64,000 nt of DNA from an uncultured Oscillospiraceae bacterium (GTDB lineage: Bacteria > Bacillota > Clostridia > Oscillospirales > Oscillospiraceae), in NCBI GenBank assembly GCA_934565655.1, contig CAKTIE010000001.1:1-64000 (forward strand), written 5' to 3'. Positions 24,461 through 30,988 of this stretch are shown in pieces; the first letter of the stretch is position 1, and each line of letters opens with the position of its first letter. The notes beneath the pieces are model-generated. The model ran no database searches and had not been told where the DNA came from. It saw only the letters and a program-made list of their open reading frames with translations. The position numbers were made by a program, and so were the translations under genes.

Positions 24461-25491
24461 AGCACATGCTCCTTTCTGGTCATGAGATAGATGAAGAAGG
24501 GCGCGCCGATGAAGGCCATCAGGATACCGATGGGGATCTCCACCGCCAGCAGATTGCGGGACACGTTGTCCACCGCCAGCAGGAAGATGGCGCCCAGCAG
24601 CATGGCCGCCGGCAGCAGGCGGCGGCAGTCGCTGCCCACCAGCTTGCGGCTGAGATGAGGGATCACAAGGCCCACCCAGCCGATCATGCCGCTGGCGGAA
24701 ACGCTGGCGGCGGTCAGCACCGTGGCGCACAGGATCACCGCCAGCCGCAATGCCGTGGTGTTGACGCCCATAGAGCGGGCCTCCTCCTCGCTGAGGGTCA
24801 GGAGGTTGATGCGCCAGCGCAGCAGCAGCAGCGGCACCGCGCCGATGGCCATGGGAATCAGGGCAAAGAGCACGTCCTTCATCCGCGTGCCGCTGAGACT
24901 GCCCATGAGCCAGTAGGTGATGGCGGGCAGCTGGTTGGTGGGGTCGGCCACCAGCTTGATGTAGGAGGTGCCCGCCGAGAACAGGGACGAGATCATGATG
25001 CCCGACAGCAGCAGGTTCACCACCTGATTGCCCCGGATGCGGCGGGCGATGATATACACCAGCGCCACCGTCACCAGACTGGCGGCGAAGGCCAGCGCCG
25101 TGACGCCGAAGCGGCTGAAGCCCAGCAGAATGGCCAGCGCCGCGCCGAAGCAGGCCCCCGATGACGCGCCCAGAATGTCCGGCGCGGCCATGGGATTGCG
25201 GAACACCGACTGATAGGCGGTTCCGGCGGCAGACAGCGAGCAGCCCACCAGACAGGCCAGCAGGATACGGGGCAGCCGCACGTTCAGCACCGCCACCGCC
25301 ATGTTGGCCGTCCACGTCTCCTCCATGGGAAAGACCTTCGACAGCAGGATGCGCACCACCTGCCAGATGGGCACGTCGTACCGGCCCAGCACGAAGGACA
25401 GAAGGAACAGCGCCAGAAGCGCCACGGCCAGCCCAACGATCCACAGCGCGGCGCGGCGGTCGGCGGCGGTACGGTGCGGCGTTTGCTTCAT
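24457..25491 (-). CDS. ABC importer permease, FecCD family
   Basis: A 344-residue permease with about ten transmembrane helices (BtuCD/FecCD fold). Signature stretches are LNVRLPRILLACLVGCSL, FRNPMAAPDILGASSGA, and SASGMIGWVGLVIPHLSRKLVG. It forms the channel for the binding protein and ATPase downstream. Start chosen at MKQTPHRT, 7 bases after GGAGGAG. It is the first gene of the six-gene minus-strand operon; a possible TATAGT -10 box for this operon lies at 25522-25527, on the edge of a 280-bp inverted-repeat element. Confidence 0.92.
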   Translation of the reverse strand: MKQTPHRTAADRRAALWIVGLAVALLALFLLSFVLGRYDVPIWQVVRILLSKVFPMEETWTANMAVAVLNVRLPRILLACLVGCSLSAAGTAYQSVFRNPMAAPDILGASSGACFGAALAILLGFSRFGVTALAFAASLVTVALVYIIARRIRGNQVVNLLLSGIMISSLFSAGTSYIKLVADPTNQLPAITYWLMGSLSGTRMKDVLFALIPMAIGAVPLLLLRWRINLLTLSEEEARSMGVNTTALRLAVILCATVLTAASVSASGMIGWVGLVIPHLSRKLVGSDCRRLLPAAMLLGAIFLLAVDNVSRNLLAVEIPIGILMAFIGAPFFIYLMTRKEHVL

Positions 25492-25525
25492 GGGCGGCTC
25501 CTCCTTCCGATGGTTTTTCAACACT

Positions 25526-25805
25526 ATACCATTGATCAACAAGGACAAACTCGCCTGACAGCGTGTCTTTCCGGCGCTTTTTGCCCTTTTCGCCTTGGCT
25601 TGCGCCAGCAAGCCTGCGTCTCAAAAATCAAAAATCACTCGAAAATACATCGCTGGCAGGTGCTTTGCAGTTTTGTCGGAGCAGAAATGTGTCCAGACAA
25701 GAAAAGGCCCGCCGAGAATACTTGCCGTATTGTCAAGGGACTTGACGCAGTATGGGCGCATTTCTGCCCGTCAAAACCGCGCTCGTCCTTGTCGATCAAT
25801 GGTAT
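25526..25805. repeat. 280-bp element with 21-bp terminal inverted repeats
   Basis: The ends are ATACCATTGATCAACAAGGAC (25526-25546) and its complement with one mismatch at 25785-25805. A second pair of inverted arms lies inside: GCAGTTTTG...GCAGAAATG (25667-25689) against CATTTCTGC...CAAAACCGC (25759-25780). The centre has AATAC/GTATT and GTCAAG/CTTGAC hairpins. No convincing gene lies within. It resembles a MITE or other non-autonomous palindromic element, upstream of the ABC-importer operon. Confidence 0.75.
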
Positions 25806-25940
25806 TTTACCGCGTTATTCTTTTTCGCGCAATACGGCGATGTTCGGTATGGTCGGATTTTCGTGCGAGGATAGCAAAACAGACCGTCATAGGACGGCCT
25901 GTTGGAATGAGGAGGGGTTCTCTTGGCACGGGACGATTTT

Positions 25941-26110
25941 AAAGGCCCCCTTGTGTAAAGGGGGCTGTCGAGCGTAAGCGAGACTGGGGGATTGACAGGT
26001 CAACCCCTCCGTCGGTGCGTTAAGAAAATATGCCGGTGGCATATTTTTAGCATCCGATCTCGGCGGCTATGCCGCCGTAGCATCCAGCTGGTTTTGCACC
26101 GCACAGCTAA
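25941..26110. repeat. Family A mosaic hairpin element, copy 2 (right end replaced)
   Basis: Starts AAAGGCCCCCTTGTGTAAAG and carries the modules GTCGAGCGTAAGCGAGAC, CTGGGGGATTGAC/GTCAACCCC, AAATATGCCGGTGGCATATTT and CGGCGGCTATGCCGCCG. The expected terminal block (CACCTCCCC...GGGGAGGCT) is missing; instead, GTTTTGCACCGCAC leads into a different repeat edge that ends in CCCCCTAC at 26155-26163, over the stop codon of yqeC. Confidence 0.7.
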
Positions 26111-26159
26111 AGTGGGTCGCCGGAGGCCGTCCTCGTCCCCTCGGGGCGCGAAACACCCC

Positions 26160-26828
26160 CTACAATCCGCGATACACCCTCTCCCGCAGGCTCCCCGCCA
26201 GCACCTTGCCGGGCAGCAGGGCCGCCAACGCTTCCGCACTGCGCCAGTCCTCCGGTGTCTCCACCTTGTTGATAAACACCCAGCCGGTATCGTAGCCCTC
26301 CGCGTGGAGCACCCTTGCCTCCAGCGCCGGGGTGACGATGTTGTCCTCCGCCGCGCCGCACAGGGCGGCGTACCGCTCCGGCCGGTGGCACACCTGCCGG
26401 ATGAGATGGCCGAAGCCGTCGGCTCCCACCACATAGACGGTCCGGCGAGCGTTGGGGGGGATCACCGGCTCGTGTGGGGCGTGGGCCTTCAGCGGCAGGC
26501 GCCTGGAGCCGTCGGCCTCCACCAGCACAAAGTCCGCCAGCGCCGCCAGCACCTCAAAGGACAGCGCCGGGGCGCGCAGCTTGCCCTCCGCCGTTTCCCC
26601 GGCCACGCATACCGCGCCGTGCTCCGCCAGCGCGGCGGCCACGTCGTCCGCCGCCGTCAGCACCGGATACTGCTCCGGTCTTTGGATATGGGTGGAGGTG
26701 GTGACGATCACCGTGCCCCGGCGGCGCAGCTCCTCCGCCAGCGTATACATGAGGGTGGTCTTGCCGCCGCCGCCGATGAGGGCGGTGACGCCTTTTTCCA
26801 CCGCCAGCAGGGCGGAAATGTCCATCAT
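26160..26828 (-). CDS. yqeC: Selenium-dependent molybdenum cofactor protein YqeC
   Basis: A 222-residue P-loop protein matching the YqeC family linked to selenium-dependent molybdenum hydroxylases. Walker A is GGGGKTTLMYTLAEEL (about residues 18-33); VTTSTHIQRP, VLVEADGSRRLPLKAH and the late VFINKVETPE are family-signature stretches. Two adjacent ATGs exist; 26828 gives the ATGA overlap with the upstream phosphatase gene, 26825 has the better 7-base spacing to GGAGG. The TAG stop lies inside GTAGGGGG, the edge of a dispersed repeat, so the C-terminus may have been reshaped. It closes the cobalamin operon, although its expected partners (XdhC, metal import) lie in the next operon downstream. 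Confidence 0.88.
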   Translation of the reverse strand: MMDISALLAVEKGVTALIGGGGKTTLMYTLAEELRRRGTVIVTTSTHIQRPEQYPVLTAADDVAAALAEHGAVCVAGETAEGKLRAPALSFEVLAALADFVLVEADGSRRLPLKAHAPHEPVIPPNARRTVYVVGADGFGHLIRQVCHRPERYAALCGAAEDNIVTPALEARVLHAEGYDTGWVFINKVETPEDWRSAEALAALLPGKVLAGSLRERVYRGL

Positions 26829-27388
26829 ATGTCCTCCGGCACACGCACCCATTTGATAGGCACGCCGTTTTCAAGGGTCACCTGATAGCCGGTGCCGGCC
26901 TGGCGATACCAGTCCGACCGCAGTCCGCCGAACCACGCCATCATGAACCCGGCGATGACGCCGCCGTGGATGACGCACACCGCGTCGCTGTCCTCCGCTA
27001 GGATCGTCTCCATGGCCTTCAGGTTCCGCGCCGTGGTCTGGGGCGCGCTCTCCCCGTTGGGGCAGGGCAGATGCTCGGCGTCGGTGATCCAGTGCTGGAA
27101 GGCCGGATCGTCCTTCAGCTGCGCGTAGCTGCGCATCTCAAAGTCACCGAAGTCCATCTCCCGCAGGCCCGGCAGCGCCGTGTGGGGCACGTCGCCGTAA
27201 ATGGCCCGGATGGTCTGCTCCGTCCGCAGCATGCCGCTGGTAAAGTACCGTTTCGCGGTGGGATAGCGGGCGGCGTTTTCGTGGAGCTCCGCCAGGGATT
27301 CCGGCAGCACCGGGATATCCGCCGCGCCGTAGTACAGTTCGTTGATGCTGCCCTCGGTCTGCCCGTGGCGTATCAGTGTCAGGATCAT
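26825..27388 (-). CDS. Histidine phosphatase, CobC/alpha-ribazole phosphatase-like
   Basis: A 187-residue phosphoglycerate-mutase-fold phosphatase. The catalytic RHG motif is LIRHGQTEG (phospho-histidine His8), TSGMLRTEQT carries the second arginine, and the distal histidine is in CVIHGGV. Position inside a cobT-cobU-cobS operon makes dephosphorylation of alpha-ribazole-phosphate or cobalamin-phosphate the likely role. Start chosen at MILTLIRHG; the ATG overlaps the stop of the CobU-like gene by 4 bases. A general phosphatase role cannot be excluded. Confidence 0.85.
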   Translation of the reverse strand: MILTLIRHGQTEGSINELYYGAADIPVLPESLAELHENAARYPTAKRYFTSGMLRTEQTIRAIYGDVPHTALPGLREMDFGDFEMRSYAQLKDDPAFQHWITDAEHLPCPNGESAPQTTARNLKAMETILAEDSDAVCVIHGGVIAGFMMAWFGGLRSDWYRQAGTGYQVTLENGVPIKWVRVPEDI

Positions 27389-27735
27389 TTCAATACCTCC
27401 GTCAGTCCGCATAAAACGCGGGTCACATGTGCCGCTTCCCGGGCCAGACGCTGCACCAGCGTGCCGTGCATTTCACGCCAGGCCCGTTCCGCTCCGTCCA
27501 TGGGGACGATGCCGCCGCCCACCTCGCGGGTGATGACCACCGCGTCCGCAAAGAGTGGCAGATACTGTTCCGCATCATCGCAGCGGCGGGTCAAAGCCTC
27601 CAGATGCCAGTAGCATTTCTTGCCCGGCACCGGGTCTCCCGCCGCCAGATCGCATACATCGGCCATGGTCAGGCCATAATGCTGGAGCGCCCAGGTCAGC
27701 TTCCCCTGAAACGCGCCGCCGATCACCAATTCCAT
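27385..27735 (-). CDS. CobU-like mini-protein
   Basis: A 116-residue protein resembling a shortened CobU (adenosylcobinamide kinase/guanylyltransferase). It begins with a degenerate P-loop, LVIGGAFQGKLTWAL, and ends like CobU (VITREVGGGIVPMDG, LVQRLAREAAHVTRVLCGL). The middle portion that carries the guanylylated histidine in CobU is much reduced. A full-length CobU is encoded two genes upstream in the same operon, so this is a second, probably specialised copy. It overlaps the phosphatase gene by 4 bases and lies 5 bases after cobS. Confidence 0.7.
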   Translation of the reverse strand: MELVIGGAFQGKLTWALQHYGLTMADVCDLAAGDPVPGKKCYWHLEALTRRCDDAEQYLPLFADAVVITREVGGGIVPMDGAERAWREMHGTLVQRLAREAAHVTRVLCGLTEVLK

Positions 27736-27740
27736 CCTCG

Positions 27741-28472
27741 TCACCTCACCAAAGTCAATACCGCAAGGCCGCATAGCTCGCCCAGCGTCAGGGCGAAGCC
27801 CGATACGTCGCCGGACATGCCGCCCAGCTGCCGGTCAGCGTGCCACACCGCCAGCCAGTAGCCCACCGCCGCCGCCAGCGGCGCAAGGCTGCCCCACAGC
27901 ACCAGCGGCACAATGGCCGCAGCGGCCATTACAATCGCGGCAAAGGCCACATAGGGGGCTTTTCTGCCTGCCATGGCGGCGTACTGGCTGGTGGTCATGG
28001 GCCGCAGCGTCAGCACCGCCAGCGCCGCGCAGGCGCGGGACGCCACCGGGATCACCAGCAGCGGCAGCAGAGGGACGCTCTCCCGCGCCATGGCGAAGCT
28101 CCACTGACTCAGTGCCAGCAGCACCATGCCGATCACGGCGAAGGCCCCGCAGTGGGAGTCCTTCAGGATCTCCTGCCGCCGGGGCAGGTCGCGGCGGCTC
28201 AGCACCGCGTCGCACACGTCCATAAAGCCGTCCAGATGGAGAAAGCCCGTCACCAGCCACGGCGCGGCGGCGATCAATAATCCCGCCACGCTCCGGGGCA
28301 GAAACCGGCCCGCATACGCCGCCAGCACCCATATGCCGCCCACTACGAAGCCCACAAGGGGCAGACAGCAGATCATTTTGCTGCGGGCCTTCTCGTTCCA
28401 TAGCTTCAGCGGGCAGGGCAGCGCCAGAAACATGCCCCACGCCATGAAAAAGCCGTAGATCCAGTCCTTCAC
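27741..28472 (-). CDS. cobS: Adenosylcobinamide-GDP ribazoletransferase
   Basis: Cobalamin-5'-phosphate synthase, joining adenosylcobinamide-GDP with alpha-ribazole(-phosphate); integral membrane protein of 243 residues with about six to seven helices. Signature stretches are LPLVGFVVGGIW, TGFLHLDGFMDVCDAVLS and DSHCGAFAVIG, with the conserved acidic/histidine cluster LHLDGFMD. The start is a GTG that overlaps the cobU stop (GTGA); a GGAAGGGAG lies 11 bases upstream. It acts with CobU and CobT encoded just before it. Confidence 0.93.
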   Translation of the reverse strand: MKDWIYGFFMAWGMFLALPCPLKLWNEKARSKMICCLPLVGFVVGGIWVLAAYAGRFLPRSVAGLLIAAAPWLVTGFLHLDGFMDVCDAVLSRRDLPRRQEILKDSHCGAFAVIGMVLLALSQWSFAMARESVPLLPLLVIPVASRACAALAVLTLRPMTTSQYAAMAGRKAPYVAFAAIVMAAAAIVPLVLWGSLAPLAAAVGYWLAVWHADRQLGGMSGDVSGFALTLGELCGLAVLTLVR

Positions 28473-29002
28473 AGGGGCCACACTCCCTTCCACACATGGG
28501 GCAGCCCCGCCGCCATGTCGCACACCACGTCAAATTCCGCCGCCAGGGCGCGGCACACCTGAGCAAGGCCCCGGACGTAGACCTCCGTCCAGCCCGGATA
28601 GTCCTCGCCGCCCCGCCACAGGTCGTCGCACACGCACACGAAGTGGGCGGGATACCGGCTGACGGCCAGCAGCTCCGCCGTTACGGCCGCTGCCGCGTCT
28701 GCGTCGAATTCCGGGCCGAACATGGCCTCGGACAGGGCGGCGGTGACGCTGTCCAGCAACACCGCGCCGCCTTTGTCGATGTCCGGCAGGGCGGCGGTCA
28801 GGCTGGTGCTGCGCTCGATGGTCTGAAAGCCCCAGCCCGCCCGGTCGGCAATGTGCCGCAGGACCCGCCGGTGATCCTCGCCGTCACGGGGCGTCATGGT
28901 GGCCCAGTAGTACATGGGGCCACCTGCCGCCAGGGCGCGGCACAGGTGCTGGGCGGCGGTGCTTTTGCCGCTTTTGCTGCCGCCGGTCAGTAAAATTCTC
29001 AT
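28469..29002 (-). CDS. cobU: Adenosylcobinamide kinase / adenosylcobinamide-phosphate guanylyltransferase
   Basis: Bifunctional CobU/CobP enzyme of the nucleotide-loop assembly pathway, 177 residues. Walker A is GGSKSGKS (residues 7-14), and the HRRVLRHI segment carries the histidine that is guanylylated in the family. VLLDSVTAALSEAMFG is the Walker B-like strand. It overlaps both cobT (upstream, 4 bases) and cobS (downstream, GTGA), consistent with one transcript and stoichiometric translation. Confidence 0.92.
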   Translation of the reverse strand: MRILLTGGSKSGKSTAAQHLCRALAAGGPMYYWATMTPRDGEDHRRVLRHIADRAGWGFQTIERSTSLTAALPDIDKGGAVLLDSVTAALSEAMFGPEFDADAAAAVTAELLAVSRYPAHFVCVCDDLWRGGEDYPGWTEVYVRGLAQVCRALAAEFDVVCDMAAGLPHVWKGVWPL

Positions 29003-30102
29003 ATCGTTTCCACCGTAAAGCTGTCGCCGGAGCGGATCGGCTCCAGATAGTCGTCCTCAATGGCGGCCTCGGAGAATGTCGCCATGTTCTTCATCACGCC
29101 GCAGGCGCCCTCCAGCACCCGGAACAGCAGGGGACACCCGCTGCCCTCCCCCAATCGCATGTCCAGCGCAAGGCAGGGGGTCAGGCCCAGGGCCTGAGCC
29201 GCTTTGGCGTAGCCCAGCTCATAGGACTGGTGGGACAGGAACAGATAGTCTCCCGCGGCGGGACACACATGCACGGCGCACAGAGCCGCCGCCACGGAAA
29301 TGTAGCCGTCCACCGCGGCGGCAATGCCCTCGTGGGCGCAGCCCAGGAACGCGCCGGTCATGGCGGCGATGTCCAGTCCGCCCACCTTGTGCAGCACGTC
29401 CAGCACGTCGTTTCTGTCAGGATGGTGCAGCTGGAGCGCCCGGCGCAGCACCTGCTTCTTCCGGTCGAAGCCTTCGTCGGTCAGTCCGCCGCCCCGTCCG
29501 GTGACGGCCTCCACCTCCGTATCCAGCAGCACCGAAAGCACGGCGGCGCTGGTGGTGGTGTTGCCGATGCCCATTTCCCCGATGCCCAGCACCGAAATGC
29601 CGTCGGCCTTGGCCTGCGCCGCGGCCTCCATGCCTACCGCCAGCGCCTGAAGGGCCTCCGCACGGGTCATGGCGGGTTCCACCGCCAGGTCGGCGGTGCC
29701 ATAGCGCACCTTGCGGTGGATCACGTCGGGGCAGTGGACGTCGGCGGCGATGCCCACGTCGTATACGGCCACATCGTCACCGAAGGTCTTGGCCAGCGCC
29801 GACATGCCGGTCTTGCGGCGTGTCATGTTGACCGCCTGCTGCAGGGTGACGGACTGGGGCGCGCAGGACACTCCCTCGGCCACCACGCCGTTGTCGGCGG
29901 CGAACACCGCCACACGGCACTTTTTCACCTCCGGGCAGACCTGGCCCGTGACGCCCGCCATGCGGATGGCCATCTCCTCCAGCCGGCCAAGGCTTCCCGG
30001 CGGCTTGGCCAGCTCCGCCTGACGGCGGCGGGCAGCGGCCATGGCGGCCTCGTCCGCGCCGCGGATGGCCGCGATATATGCTTGCAGTTCCTGTTCGGTC
30101 AT
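28999..30102 (-). CDS. cobT: Nicotinate-nucleotide-dimethylbenzimidazole phosphoribosyltransferase
   Basis: Activates the lower-ligand base of cobamides to its alpha-ribotide, 367 residues, the normal family length. Signature stretches include LAKPPGSLGRLEEMA near the N-terminus, VFAADNGVVAEGVS, GIGEMGIGNTTTSAAV and the C-terminal LDMRLGEGSG with the catalytic glutamate. It overlaps the upstream TIM-barrel gene and the downstream cobU gene by 4 bases each. Confidence 0.95.
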   Translation of the reverse strand: MTEQELQAYIAAIRGADEAAMAAARRRQAELAKPPGSLGRLEEMAIRMAGVTGQVCPEVKKCRVAVFAADNGVVAEGVSCAPQSVTLQQAVNMTRRKTGMSALAKTFGDDVAVYDVGIAADVHCPDVIHRKVRYGTADLAVEPAMTRAEALQALAVGMEAAAQAKADGISVLGIGEMGIGNTTTSAAVLSVLLDTEVEAVTGRGGGLTDEGFDRKKQVLRRALQLHHPDRNDVLDVLHKVGGLDIAAMTGAFLGCAHEGIAAAVDGYISVAAALCAVHVCPAAGDYLFLSHQSYELGYAKAAQALGLTPCLALDMRLGEGSGCPLLFRVLEGACGVMKNMATFSEAAIEDDYLEPIRSGDSFTVETI

Positions 30103-30875
30103 AGTGTGATCTCTCCCAGATAGCCCTGCGCCGCCAGCCAGTCAAGGGACGGGGCGCAGTTCATGTTTTCGATGGTATAGGTGGCGGCGGGACACCGGGT
30201 CAGCAGCTGATCCAGCACCTGCGCCATGGGGATATTCCCCTCCCCCAGCGGGTTGTGCAGATCCCATTCACCAAAATTGTTGTGGATATGCACATGCCGC
30301 AGCCAGGGAGACAGAGGTGTGATCCAGTCCATGGGCGGCGTTTTGCTGACGGTGGTGTTGGCGTGACCCACGTCAAGGCACACCCCCAGCCGGGGATCGT
30401 CCACGCCCTTCATGATGGCCGCCAGCATGTCGGGGCCGTCGTCCATGACGTTTTCCAGCGCGATGGTCATGCCCTCCGGCACCTCCGGCAGGAAACCCCG
30501 CCAGAAGTCGATGGACTGCGCAATGAACCACTCCGGAAAGTACACGAAGGGCACATACCCGTCGTGGATGACGATGCGCGTCACGTTCAGGCGGCGGGCC
30601 ATGGCGATGGTCTGGCGGTAGCGCCGCACCGCAATCTCCCGCACCAGCGGGTCGATGGCGCAGGGGTGCAGCTCGGCAAAGGGCGCGTGGAGCCACAGAC
30701 TGTCCACGCCTGCCGCCGCCCGCTCCGCCGCGGTGAAGGCGGCGCTGTCCTCCAGCGCGGACGCCATGCAGAAGGCGGTGATCTCATAGCCCAGACCGTA
30801 CCGCCGGGCCAGCGCGGCGGCGGTATCGTCGATACCGGACAGATGCAGTTTTCCTCTCAGCGCGGCGCGGTCCAT
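30099..30875 (-). CDS. Sugar phosphate isomerase/epimerase-like TIM barrel protein
   Basis: A 258-residue protein of the AP-endonuclease-2/xylose-isomerase-like TIM barrel superfamily. Metal-ligand stretches are visible: RIVIHDGYVPF, TIALENVMDD, GVCLDVGHANTT and HVHIHNNFGEWD. Start chosen at MDRAALRG, 6 bases after GGAGG. It heads the cobalamin operon, directly after the operon promoter, and overlaps cobT by 4 bases. Such enzymes are not part of the textbook pathway, so its link to cobamides is an open question; it may act on a sugar or a lower-ligand precursor. Confidence 0.8.
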   Translation of the reverse strand: MDRAALRGKLHLSGIDDTAAALARRYGLGYEITAFCMASALEDSAAFTAAERAAAGVDSLWLHAPFAELHPCAIDPLVREIAVRRYRQTIAMARRLNVTRIVIHDGYVPFVYFPEWFIAQSIDFWRGFLPEVPEGMTIALENVMDDGPDMLAAIMKGVDDPRLGVCLDVGHANTTVSKTPPMDWITPLSPWLRHVHIHNNFGEWDLHNPLGEGNIPMAQVLDQLLTRCPAATYTIENMNCAPSLDWLAAQGYLGEITL

Positions 30876-30906
30876 AGGCGGCCTCCTTCGGTCTCGGATG
30901 GCTCTT

Positions 30907-30935
30907 ATTATAGCGGCTCCCGCGGGGAAAAGCAA
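30907..30935 (-). promoter_or_regulatory. Promoter of the cobalamin operon
   Basis: On the minus strand TTGCTT (30935-30930), a 17-base spacer and TATAAT (30912-30907), 31 bases before the first start codon. The short leader leaves no room for a cobalamin riboswitch. Confidence 0.75.
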
Positions 30936-30947
30936 CCGGAAACGAAA

Positions 30948-30980
30948 GACGCCCCGGCGGGCATTGCCCGCCGGGGCGTC
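30948..30980 (-). terminator. Terminator of the RND exporter gene
   Basis: A 15-bp GC-rich stem (GACGCCCCGGCGGGC and its complement) with a 3-base loop, 8 bases after the RND stop on the minus strand, followed by TTTCGTTT. Confidence 0.85.
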
Positions 30981-30988
30981 AGCGTCTG

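Noticed and set aside
25492..25940. Molybdenum-cofactor or other riboswitch upstream of the metal-uptake operon
   Set aside because: The structure present is explained by an inverted-repeat element with mirror arms; no Moco-type conserved core was recognised.
25474..25977. Overlapping short open frames in the gap before the FecCD permease gene
   Set aside because: They lie within the 280-bp inverted-repeat element and a family A repeat, in several frames, with no ribosome-binding site or domain.
30876..30935. Cobalamin riboswitch before the cobT operon
   Set aside because: The promoter lies only 31 bases before the start, so there is no space for the 150-200 base aptamer and no B12-box-like sequence was seen.
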